Shown: positions 1 through 5,359 of the stretch, piece by piece | Layout: every line of letters begins with the position of its first letter | Position numbering within the stretch: position 1 is the first letter of the stretch | DNA from: Candidatus Coatesiibacteriota bacterium | GTDB taxonomy: Bacteria; B130-G9 | Assembly (NCBI GenBank): GCA_016929465.1 | Contig: JAFGIT010000148.1 | Coordinates: forward strand, 1 to 5,359 | DNA: 5,359 nt | Direction: 5' to 3' | The notes under the pieces: model-generated | What the model was told of the DNA's origin: nothing | Seen by the model: the letters and a program-made list of their open reading frames with translations, nothing else | Database searches by the model: none | Translations under genes and position numbers: made by a program

Positions 1-174
1 AGCCTCGACGTCGAGAATTTCTCGAATGCGCTCCGGCCTGTTGGCGAAAACGCATATCTCAACTCCGGGGATGAACTCCTTCAAGAGCTCAACCGTGCCG
101 GTCAGTATCGATTCGTCGCCTATGTTATACGATGCATCTCCCGGCCAGATCAGAATTCTCTTTTTGCCGGGCAC
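1..174 (-). CDS. Polysaccharide pyruvyl transferase family protein, N-terminal part only
   Basis: The first 58 codons are present; the rest lies beyond the left edge. The product begins MPGKKRILIWPGD and continues with YNIGDESIL at residues 16-24. This N-terminal nucleotide-sugar-fold signature (hydrophobic strand, Gly-rich turn, then N-x-GDE-[AS]-IL) is typical of the CsaB/WcaK polysaccharide pyruvyl transferase family. Residues 25-53 follow the expected helix-strand-helix course, with a second strand at VEICVFAN. Family members add pyruvate ketals to cell-wall or exopolysaccharide sugars, though many members have unknown substrates. The GTG start at 174-172 shares one base with the TAG stop of the upstream TPR gene (TAGTG). 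A purine-rich GGAAGAG lies about 8 nt upstream, inside that gene, so the two are probably translationally coupled. Family assignment is fairly secure; exact substrate cannot be judged from 58 residues. A glycosyltransferase with a similar Rossmann-like start is the main alternative. Confidence 0.8.
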   Translation of the reverse strand, partial: MPGKKRILIWPGDASYNIGDESILTGTVELLKEFIPGVEICVFANRPERIREILDVEA

Positions 175-1220
175 TACAACTGCTCTTCCGCTTTGAACAC
201 GTATCTTATCTCGCCCGTGGGGCTCAGTTCGAATTCCGCGTCACCGCCAGCGTCGCGTATCGCAGGCCTGGGGATGCTATTGATCATCTTGGCCTCGACC
301 AGCTCCTGCAGGTCCTTCGGCATCCGACCCTTCTCCTTCTCGAAGGTCTGCACTTTGTCCTTCAATATATCCATCATCTTCATCGTGGCCCTGATTTCCA
401 TTATTCTCAATTCGAAGACCACTGGATTCTTGGGGAGCTCACTCAGAATGCCTGCGCTAATCAATCCGCGCAGGTCCTTCGGTCGATAGCCGAACCTTTG
501 CTTGAATAGGTCCAGGCCATGCTTCACATTCATTGCCTCATGCGAGACGGCAGCGTGGTACTGGTCCATGTCGAAGTCAGCCGGAAGGTTATCGGAGTCG
601 AGATAGTCTCTGGCCTCTTCCCAGAACTTGATGGCTTTCTCGAACTCCCCTTGTCGCTCATACCCGGCCGCGACTGAAACGGTTATCATACGCGGAACGC
701 CTGGCATCGTCTTGGCGAGCTCGAAATATCGAGTGGCTTCCTTCTCATCGAAGAGCACCTCTCGATAGCATTTGCCGATGTGGAACGCCAGCCTCCAGCG
801 GGCCTCATCCTTCTCGGGGACCATCTTTAGGCCCTTCTCTAAGAACTTGATCCCCTCTTGAGGCCTGCCAGCGTCCTCGTATAGCCATGAACCACCACGC
901 TCATATATGTCGCTCTCGTATGGATCGAGGCGTGTCACTACCTCGAGCATCTCATCGAGCATGTCGTAATTCTTGGAGCCCTGCTGCTGGTTATAGACGT
1001 ATCGAATCGTCCTAAGCCAGAAAATATCCGCCAGTAGATTGTCGAATCCGAGCGCGGCCACCTTCATTAGAGTGGGTGACGGAACGAAGATTAGCCCTCC
1101 GGGAGAATGGACGTCATCCGAGATAGCGTCCAATCTGAACGCCGACCCCACGACGCAACCGAATAGCAGCACCAGGCCGACTATATAAAGAGCGTGTCGC
1201 GTGTGCTTGGTTCGAGCCAT
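174..1220 (-). CDS. Membrane-anchored TPR protein with duplicated C-terminal GspG-like segment
   Basis: This is a 348-residue protein. A short basic N-terminus (MARTKHTRH) is followed by one hydrophobic segment at about 10-28, which is a signal anchor with no clear cleavage site; the rest should face the periplasm. Residues 57-76 (GFDNLLADIFWLRTIRYV) form a conserved-looking motif that I associate with uncharacterised TPR proteins of Deltaproteobacteria-like genomes. About four degenerate tetratricopeptide helical hairpins follow at roughly 84-116, 117-150, 154-188 and 190-225, suggesting a protein-protein scaffold. The C-terminal third holds two related segments, 239-266 and 293-320. Both have the pattern F-x4-G-x2-PKDL-x2-L, then a hydrophobic stretch and a Pro. 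The second is followed by FELSPTGEIRY, recalling the C-terminus of type II pseudopilin (GspG-like) domains. The ATG start at 1220 has only a weak purine stretch (GGGTAATAGG) upstream. The gene sits 99 bp after htrA and overlaps the pyruvyl transferase-like gene by one base. No enzymatic motif is seen; the role is inferred as envelope or surface-polymer related. Confidence 0.85.
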   Translation of the reverse strand: MARTKHTRHALYIVGLVLLFGCVVGSAFRLDAISDDVHSPGGLIFVPSPTLMKVAALGFDNLLADIFWLRTIRYVYNQQQGSKNYDMLDEMLEVVTRLDPYESDIYERGGSWLYEDAGRPQEGIKFLEKGLKMVPEKDEARWRLAFHIGKCYREVLFDEKEATRYFELAKTMPGVPRMITVSVAAGYERQGEFEKAIKFWEEARDYLDSDNLPADFDMDQYHAAVSHEAMNVKHGLDLFKQRFGYRPKDLRGLISAGILSELPKNPVVFELRIMEIRATMKMMDILKDKVQTFEKEKGRMPKDLQELVEAKMINSIPRPAIRDAGGDAEFELSPTGEIRYVFKAEEQL

Positions 1221-1253
1221 CCTATTACCCGTTCGATTCGCTCAACCTATTCT

Positions 1254-1271
1254 GAATATTGGTGAATATTC
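1254..1271. repeat. Perfect 7-bp inverted repeat between htrA and the TPR gene
   Basis: GAATATT and AATATTC flank a 4-base GGTG spacer, 34-51 bp upstream of the TPR gene's ATG. It lies in the 99-bp gap between htrA and the TPR gene, so it could be an operator or part of a promoter. On the minus strand a TTGTCA (1294-1289) sits 18 bp upstream of the first AATATT, which is a poor -35/-10 pair. The repeat is AT-rich and lacks a T tract, so it is not a convincing terminator. The symmetry is seen directly; any function is a guess. Confidence 0.35.
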
Positions 1272-1319
1272 GTGACTAAAGAGCCGCCTGACAATCATAG
1301 CACCATTTCGCGGGGGAAA

Positions 1320-2804
1320 TCACTCCTCATTCTTGACACGCACCGGAATGAAAAATTGGTTGCCATTCCGATAGACAAGGAACATCTGCACGCCCGGCTC
1401 CAGCTCCGAGGTGATCTCGTAGAACTGTTTGGCGTCCTTGATTCTCGTCCAGCCTATCTTGATGATGCAATCACCCTCGGCAATCCCTGCTCGATCCGCG
1501 GGGCTCTTGAATGTCACATTCGTGACGACGACGCCCTCCAGGTCTTCGGGAAGATGATAGCGACGTGCTATATCAGGACTTATGTCACGAACGCTGATCC
1601 CGAGCTCAAATCGCTCCTCGTGTGATTCGCTAACCAACTCCCCTGTCGAAGGCTTCGCGCCGAGCTTGACCCGAATTGTCTTCTCTTTGCCATCGCGAAG
1701 AATGAGAAGTTTCGCCTTCTTACCGATGGGCTCGAGACCCACCATCTCTGGGAGCTCACGAGATGCTCGAATCTTCTTGCCCTCATACTCCAGGATAACG
1801 TCACCGACCTCGATGCCGGCCTCATCCGCTGGGCTGCCCTTCATCACCTCGGAGACGATTGCGCCCTGTCTATCCTCCAGGCCAAGTGATTCTTGGAAAT
1901 CGGGTGTGACGGGCTGGATGGTAACTCCCAACCAGGCGCGTTCCACTTTGCCCTTGGTCTTAAGGTCGGGCAGAATGGCTTTGGCAATGCTAATCGGGAC
2001 GGCAAAGCCGATCCCCGTTCTCAAGCCAGCTATGGCAGTATTTATACCAATGACCCTGCCGTCGATGTCCACAAGAGGACCACCGCTGTTGCCAGGGTTT
2101 ATCATAGCGTCGGTCTGTATGAAGCGATCGTAGTTCCCAATGCCGATCTGACGCTCCTTCGCACTGACTACGCCGACTGTGACTGTGTGATCCAGGCCGT
2201 AGGGATTGCCAATTGCGATTACCCAATCTCCTACTTGCAGGGCATTCGAATCCCCGAGCTGCGCAACCGGCAGGTTCTCATCGGCCTCGATCTTGACAAG
2301 CGCCACATCGGTCTCGGGGTCACGCCCGACCACCTTGGCCGAGAATTCCCTGTCATCGAGCAGTTTGACATCGATCTCGTCAGCTTCCTCGACGACGTGG
2401 TTGTTCGTGAGGATCAGGCCAGATTTGTCAATTATGAAGCCGGTGCCGCCCGCGGTCTTCCATTGCTCCTTTTCCTCTTGCTTCGGGGCCCTCTGTCTGG
2501 GATCCCCGTTGCCGAAAGGACTATCGAAGAACCAATAAGGGAAATTGCCTTGCTGGACTTTTACGGCAGTGCGCGCTGTTATCGCCACGACTGCGGGGCT
2601 TACCTGCTTTGCGACATCGCGGAATGTATATGGACTAATCGGATGCACATTGACTTCACTCGACAGCGGCTGCTCCTCTGCGACTGCGCTGCGGGCGAAG
2701 ACCTTTTCTTCTCCGTTGCTGGGATTCGAAGCCGAGAAATAGCCGAGGGTGAACGCCAATATCAGGGTGAGAATCGATACACTCACGGCAGCCAACTTCT
2801 TCAT
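1320..2804 (-). CDS. htrA: HtrA/DegP-family periplasmic serine endoprotease with two PDZ domains
   Basis: The product is a 494-residue S1C serine protease that degrades or refolds misfolded envelope proteins. From MKKLAAVSV, a signal peptide or anchor spans about 3-22. A Phe/Trp-rich LA-type loop (about 87-115) precedes the trypsin-like domain. The catalytic triad is complete: His136 in TNNHVV, Asp166 in ETDVAL, and Ser240 in GNSGGP. PDZ1 is about 292-382 (LGVTIQPV, SPADEAGIEVGDVIL) and PDZ2 about 399-487 (LGISVRDI, SPADRAGIAEGDCIIKI). Length and domain order match DegP/DegQ; I cannot separate these by sequence alone. The start chosen is ATG 2804-2802 because AAGGAG lies 9 nt upstream. A longer frame reaches 2843, but it would put the hydrophobic signal behind 13 extra residues and has no comparable ribosome site. 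The stop is TGA, showing that TGA is a normal terminator here. It lies 105 bp downstream of selD on the same strand, so it may be co-transcribed or have its own promoter. Confidence 0.97.
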   Translation of the reverse strand: MKKLAAVSVSILTLILAFTLGYFSASNPSNGEEKVFARSAVAEEQPLSSEVNVHPISPYTFRDVAKQVSPAVVAITARTAVKVQQGNFPYWFFDSPFGNGDPRQRAPKQEEKEQWKTAGGTGFIIDKSGLILTNNHVVEEADEIDVKLLDDREFSAKVVGRDPETDVALVKIEADENLPVAQLGDSNALQVGDWVIAIGNPYGLDHTVTVGVVSAKERQIGIGNYDRFIQTDAMINPGNSGGPLVDIDGRVIGINTAIAGLRTGIGFAVPISIAKAILPDLKTKGKVERAWLGVTIQPVTPDFQESLGLEDRQGAIVSEVMKGSPADEAGIEVGDVILEYEGKKIRASRELPEMVGLEPIGKKAKLLILRDGKEKTIRVKLGAKPSTGELVSESHEERFELGISVRDISPDIARRYHLPEDLEGVVVTNVTFKSPADRAGIAEGDCIIKIGWTRIKDAKQFYEITSELEPGVQMFLVYRNGNQFFIPVRVKNEE

Positions 2805-2813
2805 TAGAGTCTT

Positions 2814-2819
2814 CTCCTT
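2814..2819 (-). promoter_or_regulatory. Ribosome binding site that decides the htrA start
   Basis: On the minus strand AAGGAG lies 9 nt before ATG 2804-2802. It is a strong Shine-Dalgarno match and sits inside the longer frame that begins at 2843. It therefore supports the internal Met, which directly precedes Lys-Lys and the hydrophobic signal segment, as the true start. Confidence 0.8.
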
Positions 2820-2850
2820 GACCAGTGTTAATAAACGTCCCAAATGGATG

Positions 2851-2878
2851 TTGACTTCAAGAGTCTCAACACCAGTTC
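2851..2878 (-). promoter_or_regulatory. Possible envelope-stress (ECF sigma-like) promoter for htrA
   Basis: In the selD-htrA gap the minus strand reads GAACTG (2878-2873), 17 nt, then GTCAA (2855-2851). This loosely resembles the GAACTT ... TCAAA/TCTGA arrangement of RpoE-type promoters, which drive degP in enterobacteria. It would leave a leader of about 40 nt before the htrA ATG. The same stretch includes an imperfect inverted repeat, GTTGA (2850-2854) and TCAAC (2866-2870). A sigma70-like alternative is TTGAAG (2860-2855), a 19-bp gap, then TTTATT (2835-2830). Both matches are weak and the sigma specificity of this organism is unknown. Confidence 0.15.
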
Positions 2879-2909
2879 TATTGAGCGGGTTCCAGTAGAG
2901 AGGATGTCG

Positions 2910-3968
2910 CTATGCTAAAACGACCTTTGAGATGGGATTCGCGACGATTTCGCCTATCACGGAACGGGTTCCGACTCCTGCCGCCTGCAACTCCGACAAG
3001 AGATCCTCGCAACGGGCTGCTGGAACCGCTATCAAGAGGCCACCAGATGTCTGGGGATCGAAGAGCGGCATTAGCTCGTCGTCATCGAACGCTCGCTCCG
3101 CTATGACCCGATCGGCGAGGAACTTGCGGTTTCTAAAGAGTCCGCCGGGGATGACCTTATCTCCCGTGAATTCAAATACTCCCTCCATGAAGGGTATCGA
3201 CTCGAATTCGAGGCGAATGCCAAAGCGGGCCTCGCACATCATCTCGCTGATGTGGCCGATAAGGCCAAAGCCGGTTACGTCGGTGCAGGCGGATACACCA
3301 ATCCTCATCATCGCTTCAGCGGCATTCTTGTTCAACGTGGACATCATCTCGGCGACGATTTTGGTTTGCTCCTCGCTCGCGAGGCCGCACTTGACGGCAG
3401 TCGAAATTATGCCGGTCCCGAGCGGCTTCGTAAGGATGATCTTATCGCCGACATTTGCGCTGGAGTTCAGGAGTATTTCATCAGGACGAGCGAGTCCGGT
3501 GACTGCGAGCCCATATTTTATCTCCGGATCATCGATCGAGTGCCCCCCTAATAAGACCGCTCCAGCCTCGTGCACCTTATCAAGCCCCCCGAGCACCACA
3601 TCTCGGAAAACCGACAGGTCCATCTTGGCACGAGGGAAAGCCATGATATTCAAGGCCGTCAGCGGCCTAGCACCCATCGCATAGAGGTCGCTGAGAGCGT
3701 TGGCGGCCGCGATCTGGCCAAATACAAACGGTTCGTCAACGATCGGCGTGAAGAAATCGACCGATTGAACCAATGCCAATTCATCGGAGATTCGATAGAC
3801 GCCTGCGTCCTCCGCACGCTCTATCGATGGCCCGGCGAGTATGTTCGGGTCATCTTTGAATGGCAGACCACAAAGAGCTTTCTGAAGGTCACCCGGACCT
3901 ATTTTCGCCGCTCATCCAGCGCCCGCGACGGTGGCTGTCAATCTAGCCCTGACTTCGTCATTGGACAT
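2910..3968 (-). CDS. selD: Selenide, water dikinase (selenophosphate synthase), itself a selenoprotein with in-frame TGA
   Basis: SelD converts selenide, ATP and water to selenophosphate, AMP and phosphate, supplying activated selenium for Sec-tRNA (and, in some bacteria, for 2-selenouridine in tRNA). Read from ATG 3968-3966 with TGA 3914-3912 taken as selenocysteine, the product is 352 residues, the normal family length. The N-terminus contains GAG-U19-AAKIGPGDL, aligning with E. coli GAG-C17-GCKISP: Sec19 replaces the catalytic Cys and Lys22 matches essential Lys20. Asp54 (EDAGVY), Asp94 (NALSDLYAMG) and Asp230 (TDVTGFGLIGH) match the Mg/ATP-binding Asp51, Asp91 and Asp227. LLGGHSID (139-146) and DPQTSGG (304-310) are family signatures. 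An in-frame TAA lies 18 nt before the ATG with no other start between, so this ATG is the natural start, although its Shine-Dalgarno is poor. A normal gene call would begin at an internal TTG (3779) and lose the catalytic N-terminus. It is first of four minus-strand genes and divergent from the lipoprotein gene. The stop is TAG. Confidence 0.95.
3886..3914 (-). promoter_or_regulatory. Predicted bacterial SECIS element downstream of the selD TGA
   Basis: On the minus strand, 11 nt after the TGA, AGGTC (3900-3896) and GACCT (3890-3886) form a perfect 5-bp stem closing the 5-nt loop CGGGT. The loop starts 16 nt past the TGA and has G at its second position. Both fit the general description of bacterial SECIS hairpins: short upper stem, small G-containing loop, 16-37 nt after UGA. 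These hairpins lie within the coding sequence and recruit SelB carrying Sec-tRNA. The stem is seen in the sequence; its activity is inferred. Any lower stem is weak by eye. Confidence 0.75.
3912..3914 (-). other. Selenocysteine codon (in-frame TGA) of selD, residue 19
   Basis: TGA occurs at the exact column where SelD proteins carry the redox-active Cys or Sec. Conserved sequence continues in the same frame on both sides (GAG before, AAKIGPGDL after), so it is not a gene end or a frameshift. Sec at this position is established for SelD of several bacteria. The two following Ala residues replace the Gly-Cys of E. coli. Confidence 0.93.
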
Positions 3969-4020
3969 GTTTGATTGATTCTCTACTTAAATGGTATATC
4001 TATAGTTGAATTCGTAACTG

Positions 4021-4049
4021 AGGCCCCCAATATAACCATTCTGGGGCCT
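4021..4049. repeat. GC-rich stem-loop in the selD/lipoprotein divergent region
   Basis: AGGCCCC (4021-4027) and GGGGCCT (4043-4049) form a perfect 7-bp stem around a 15-nt AT-rich loop. On the plus strand it is followed by TTCAAG, too short a T run for a strong intrinsic terminator, and no plus-strand gene ends upstream of it. It lies 53 bp before the selD ATG and about 200 bp before the lipoprotein ATG. It may be a weak insulator, an operator, or part of a small RNA or leader; the sequence does not decide. Confidence 0.4.
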
Positions 4050-4145
4050 TTCAAGTCAAGCATATCGATGGGCTTGGGGAGAGCTAACCGATATAAGGAA
4101 AGACCACGGCAAGCGACCGCGGCCGAACTCAGTCAAAATATACTA

Positions 4146-4174
4146 TTGAATTTGCCGACAGGGACGCCTATCCT
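4146..4174 (+). promoter_or_regulatory. Possible sigma70-type promoter for the lipoprotein gene
   Basis: TTGAAT (4146-4151), a 17-bp spacer and TATCCT (4169-4174) each match the -35/-10 consensus at 4 of 6 positions with ideal spacing. The next gene starts at 4253, leaving a leader of about 70 nt. A perfect inverted repeat (4156-4178) occupies the spacer and overlaps the -10, a placement typical of operators. Both hexamers are imperfect, so this is tentative. Confidence 0.3.
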
Positions 4175-4178
4175 GTCG
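4156..4178. repeat. Perfect 7-bp inverted repeat, operator or leader hairpin candidate
   Basis: CGACAGG (4156-4162) and CCTGTCG (4172-4178) flank the 9-base spacer GACGCCTAT. It lies 75 bp upstream of the lipoprotein start in otherwise gene-free DNA. Without a T tract it is not a terminator. It could be a repressor or activator site, or an RNA hairpin if transcription begins further upstream. Confidence 0.4.
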
Positions 4179-4252
4179 AAGAAGAATTGGAATTACGATT
4201 CGCAATCCGCAGACAAGCATTTAATGTTTATGGACGGAACGGAGATATCGAG

Positions 4253-5359
4253 ATGAAGAGCATTTGCGCGGTAGCAGTCTTATTGACGTTCGTTATGGCC
4301 ATCGGTCTCTGGGGATGTGCCGGCAAACACCACGAGGAATCTCAAGCAATGGAATTGCCCAAGAAATCGATCGAGCGATATATCGAGGTGAGTAGCGTGG
4401 CAGAGGGCACTCAGGCCGAGGCCATCGGGATTCAGGCTGGAGATATCCTCCTGAAATACGATGGCAAAGAGCTAGGAACCATTAGCGATCTGCACGAGGC
4501 GATAAAGGCCGCAACTGGCGATGATGTGATCATTGTCGTGAAGCGTGATGGAAATCCGATCAGTCTTAGTGCGAAGCCCGGCAAAATTGGAGTCATGCTC
4601 AAGACGGTGGCAGAAGTCCATCGCATGCCAGACGCGAAGATAATCGAGGGAATCGATCCCCTCTCGTGGGAGAGCGAGGAGACTATTAGCTACATCGCGT
4701 GCGTAAGACGCGTGCTGGCTCATTACGGCGAGCAGTATGAATACATGTATCTCATGGGCATCTCCGGCGCGGCTTTCCGGCTCCATTTCTTTGGCGGGTG
4801 GTGCTCTAGTTCCCCGGACCCGACATGCGGCTTCGACTGCTCGAAAGCCGTATATGAAGCGCTCGGCCGCAAGACCGAGCACCACTTCATGAATCATGAC
4901 AATTTCGAAATGCCGGACGCGCTGACGGAGCCTGAGATGAGGCAGAAGATAACCGAGGCGATCGATCGGGACATTCCCGTCATAGCAATTGATATAGTTC
5001 AGATTCCGGAGTGGGGCATAATCACGGGCTACCAGAACGACAAGCAGGACTTGTTCTGTAGGTCATACTTCGACCCGGAAATGGAAGACTACAACGTGGT
5101 CGAGAAGATGCCATGGGTAACCGTAATGATCGGTGAGAAGGGCGAGGCACTCTCAGGTGAGGAGGCTGTCAAGCAGTCGCTTGCTATCGCCCAATACCTG
5201 GGTCGCGCCGAGAAATTCGACCAGTACTATTCTGGCATCGCTGGCTTCGAGCAGTGGATTGCTTCCCTCGAGGAAATGTCGGCCCCGATGGAGGCCGCCG
5301 CTCCGAGGTCCATGGATGATATAATGAACGCCATGCAGGCTAACGCGTGGATCTATGAG
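4253..5359 (+). CDS. Predicted lipoprotein: PDZ domain plus BtrH_N / C39-like papain-fold domain (3' end missing)
   Basis: 369 codons run without a stop to the right edge, so the C-terminus is missing. The N-terminus, MKSICAVAVL onward, is hydrophobic and ends in LWGC (Cys22), a lipobox with an unusual Trp at -2; the protein is probably a lipid-anchored envelope protein. Residues about 43-110 form a PDZ domain (GIQAGDILLKYDGKEL at 59-74, KRDGNPI later) like those of HtrA proteases, but without a protease domain. Residues about 139-290 contain SYIACVRRVLAHYG (Cys150 near a helix start), MGISGAAFRLHF (168-179), WCSSSPDPTCGFDC (183-196), then EWGIITGY (253-260). This pattern recalls the BtrH_N / C39-like family, whose known member BtrH is an acyltransferase in butirosin synthesis; many relatives are uncharacterised. 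Cys150 is the candidate nucleophile by position, which is inference. A helical, Met/Ala-rich tail follows (about 303-369). The ATG has GGAG 8 nt upstream. Function unknown; gene reality is secure, domain two is moderately secure. Confidence 0.88.
   Translation, partial: MKSICAVAVLLTFVMAIGLWGCAGKHHEESQAMELPKKSIERYIEVSSVAEGTQAEAIGIQAGDILLKYDGKELGTISDLHEAIKAATGDDVIIVVKRDGNPISLSAKPGKIGVMLKTVAEVHRMPDAKIIEGIDPLSWESEETISYIACVRRVLAHYGEQYEYMYLMGISGAAFRLHFFGGWCSSSPDPTCGFDCSKAVYEALGRKTEHHFMNHDNFEMPDALTEPEMRQKITEAIDRDIPVIAIDIVQIPEWGIITGYQNDKQDLFCRSYFDPEMEDYNVVEKMPWVTVMIGEKGEALSGEEAVKQSLAIAQYLGRAEKFDQYYSGIAGFEQWIASLEEMSAPMEAAAPRSMDDIMNAMQANAWIYE

Noticed and set aside
1305-1320. ATTTC/GAAAT hairpin at the end of htrA as a terminator
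   Set aside because: The stem is only 5 bp and AT-rich, overlaps the stop codon and has no T tract after it on the minus strand.
1893-2807. Long plus-strand frame opposite htrA
   Set aside because: Entirely antisense to a clearly conserved protease gene. Its translation shows no family signature, and its length is explained by the codon bias of htrA.
2805-2843. Longer htrA start at 2843
   Set aside because: It adds 13 residues before the signal segment and lacks a ribosome site, whereas ATG 2804 has AAGGAG at 9 nt.
2932-3684. Long plus-strand frame opposite selD
   Set aside because: Ser/Arg-rich translation antisense to conserved SelD; a shadow frame.
2910-3779. selD as a 289-residue protein starting at TTG 3779, or as a pseudogene broken by the TGA
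   Set aside because: This start loses the catalytic Lys and Cys/Sec. Conserved SelD sequence continues through the TGA in the same frame with no frameshift, and the TGA falls exactly on the known Sec position with a hairpin behind it.
3975-4256. 93-codon plus-strand frame whose TGA overlaps the lipoprotein ATG (ATGA)
   Set aside because: The overlap looks like coupling, but the frame starts at a TTG without a ribosome site, begins only 7 bp beyond the divergent selD start, spans both stem-loops and encodes no recognisable or low-entropy domain. A shorter version from ATG 4068 is equally featureless.
4472-4897. Minus-strand frame opposite the lipoprotein gene
   Set aside because: The plus-strand frame carries a signal peptide, a PDZ domain and conserved motifs with a proper ribosome site; the opposite frame has none.

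Overview
The window looks like chromosomal DNA of an anaerobic or facultative, Gram-negative-type bacterium. The evidence is a selenium-using gene (selD, itself a selenoprotein), an HtrA-type envelope protease, and a predicted lipoprotein. Base composition is moderate and genes are closely packed. Such gene sets occur in Deltaproteobacteria-like lineages and many uncultivated phyla. No rRNA or other phylogenetic marker is present, so I do not name a taxon. TGA serves as an ordinary stop (htrA) and also as a selenocysteine codon (selD). I see no mobile element, CRISPR array, tRNA or rRNA.

Layout: four genes lie on the minus strand, in transcription order selD (2910-3968), htrA (1320-2804), a membrane-anchored TPR protein (174-1220), and the 5' end of a polysaccharide pyruvyl transferase-family gene (174 down to the window edge). 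The gaps are 105 bp, 99 bp and a 1-base overlap. On the plus strand, divergent from selD across a 284-bp non-coding region, is a lipoprotein gene (4253 to the right edge). It combines a PDZ domain with a domain resembling BtrH_N / C39-like cysteine-peptidase folds.

The main result is that selD is easily mis-annotated. Ordinary gene calling stops at an in-frame TGA (3914-3912) and would start the gene at an internal TTG (3779), losing 63 residues. Reading through the TGA gives a full-length 352-residue SelD. The TGA falls exactly at the catalytic Cys/Sec position (E. coli Cys17), and a compact hairpin of bacterial-SECIS type begins 11 nt downstream.

Functionally, SelD makes selenophosphate, the Se donor for Sec-tRNA, and here probably needs Sec for its own synthesis. 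HtrA and the TPR protein belong to the envelope. The pyruvyl transferase-like gene, probably translationally coupled to the TPR gene, suggests a cell-surface polysaccharide link. The divergent lipoprotein is the least understood gene here.
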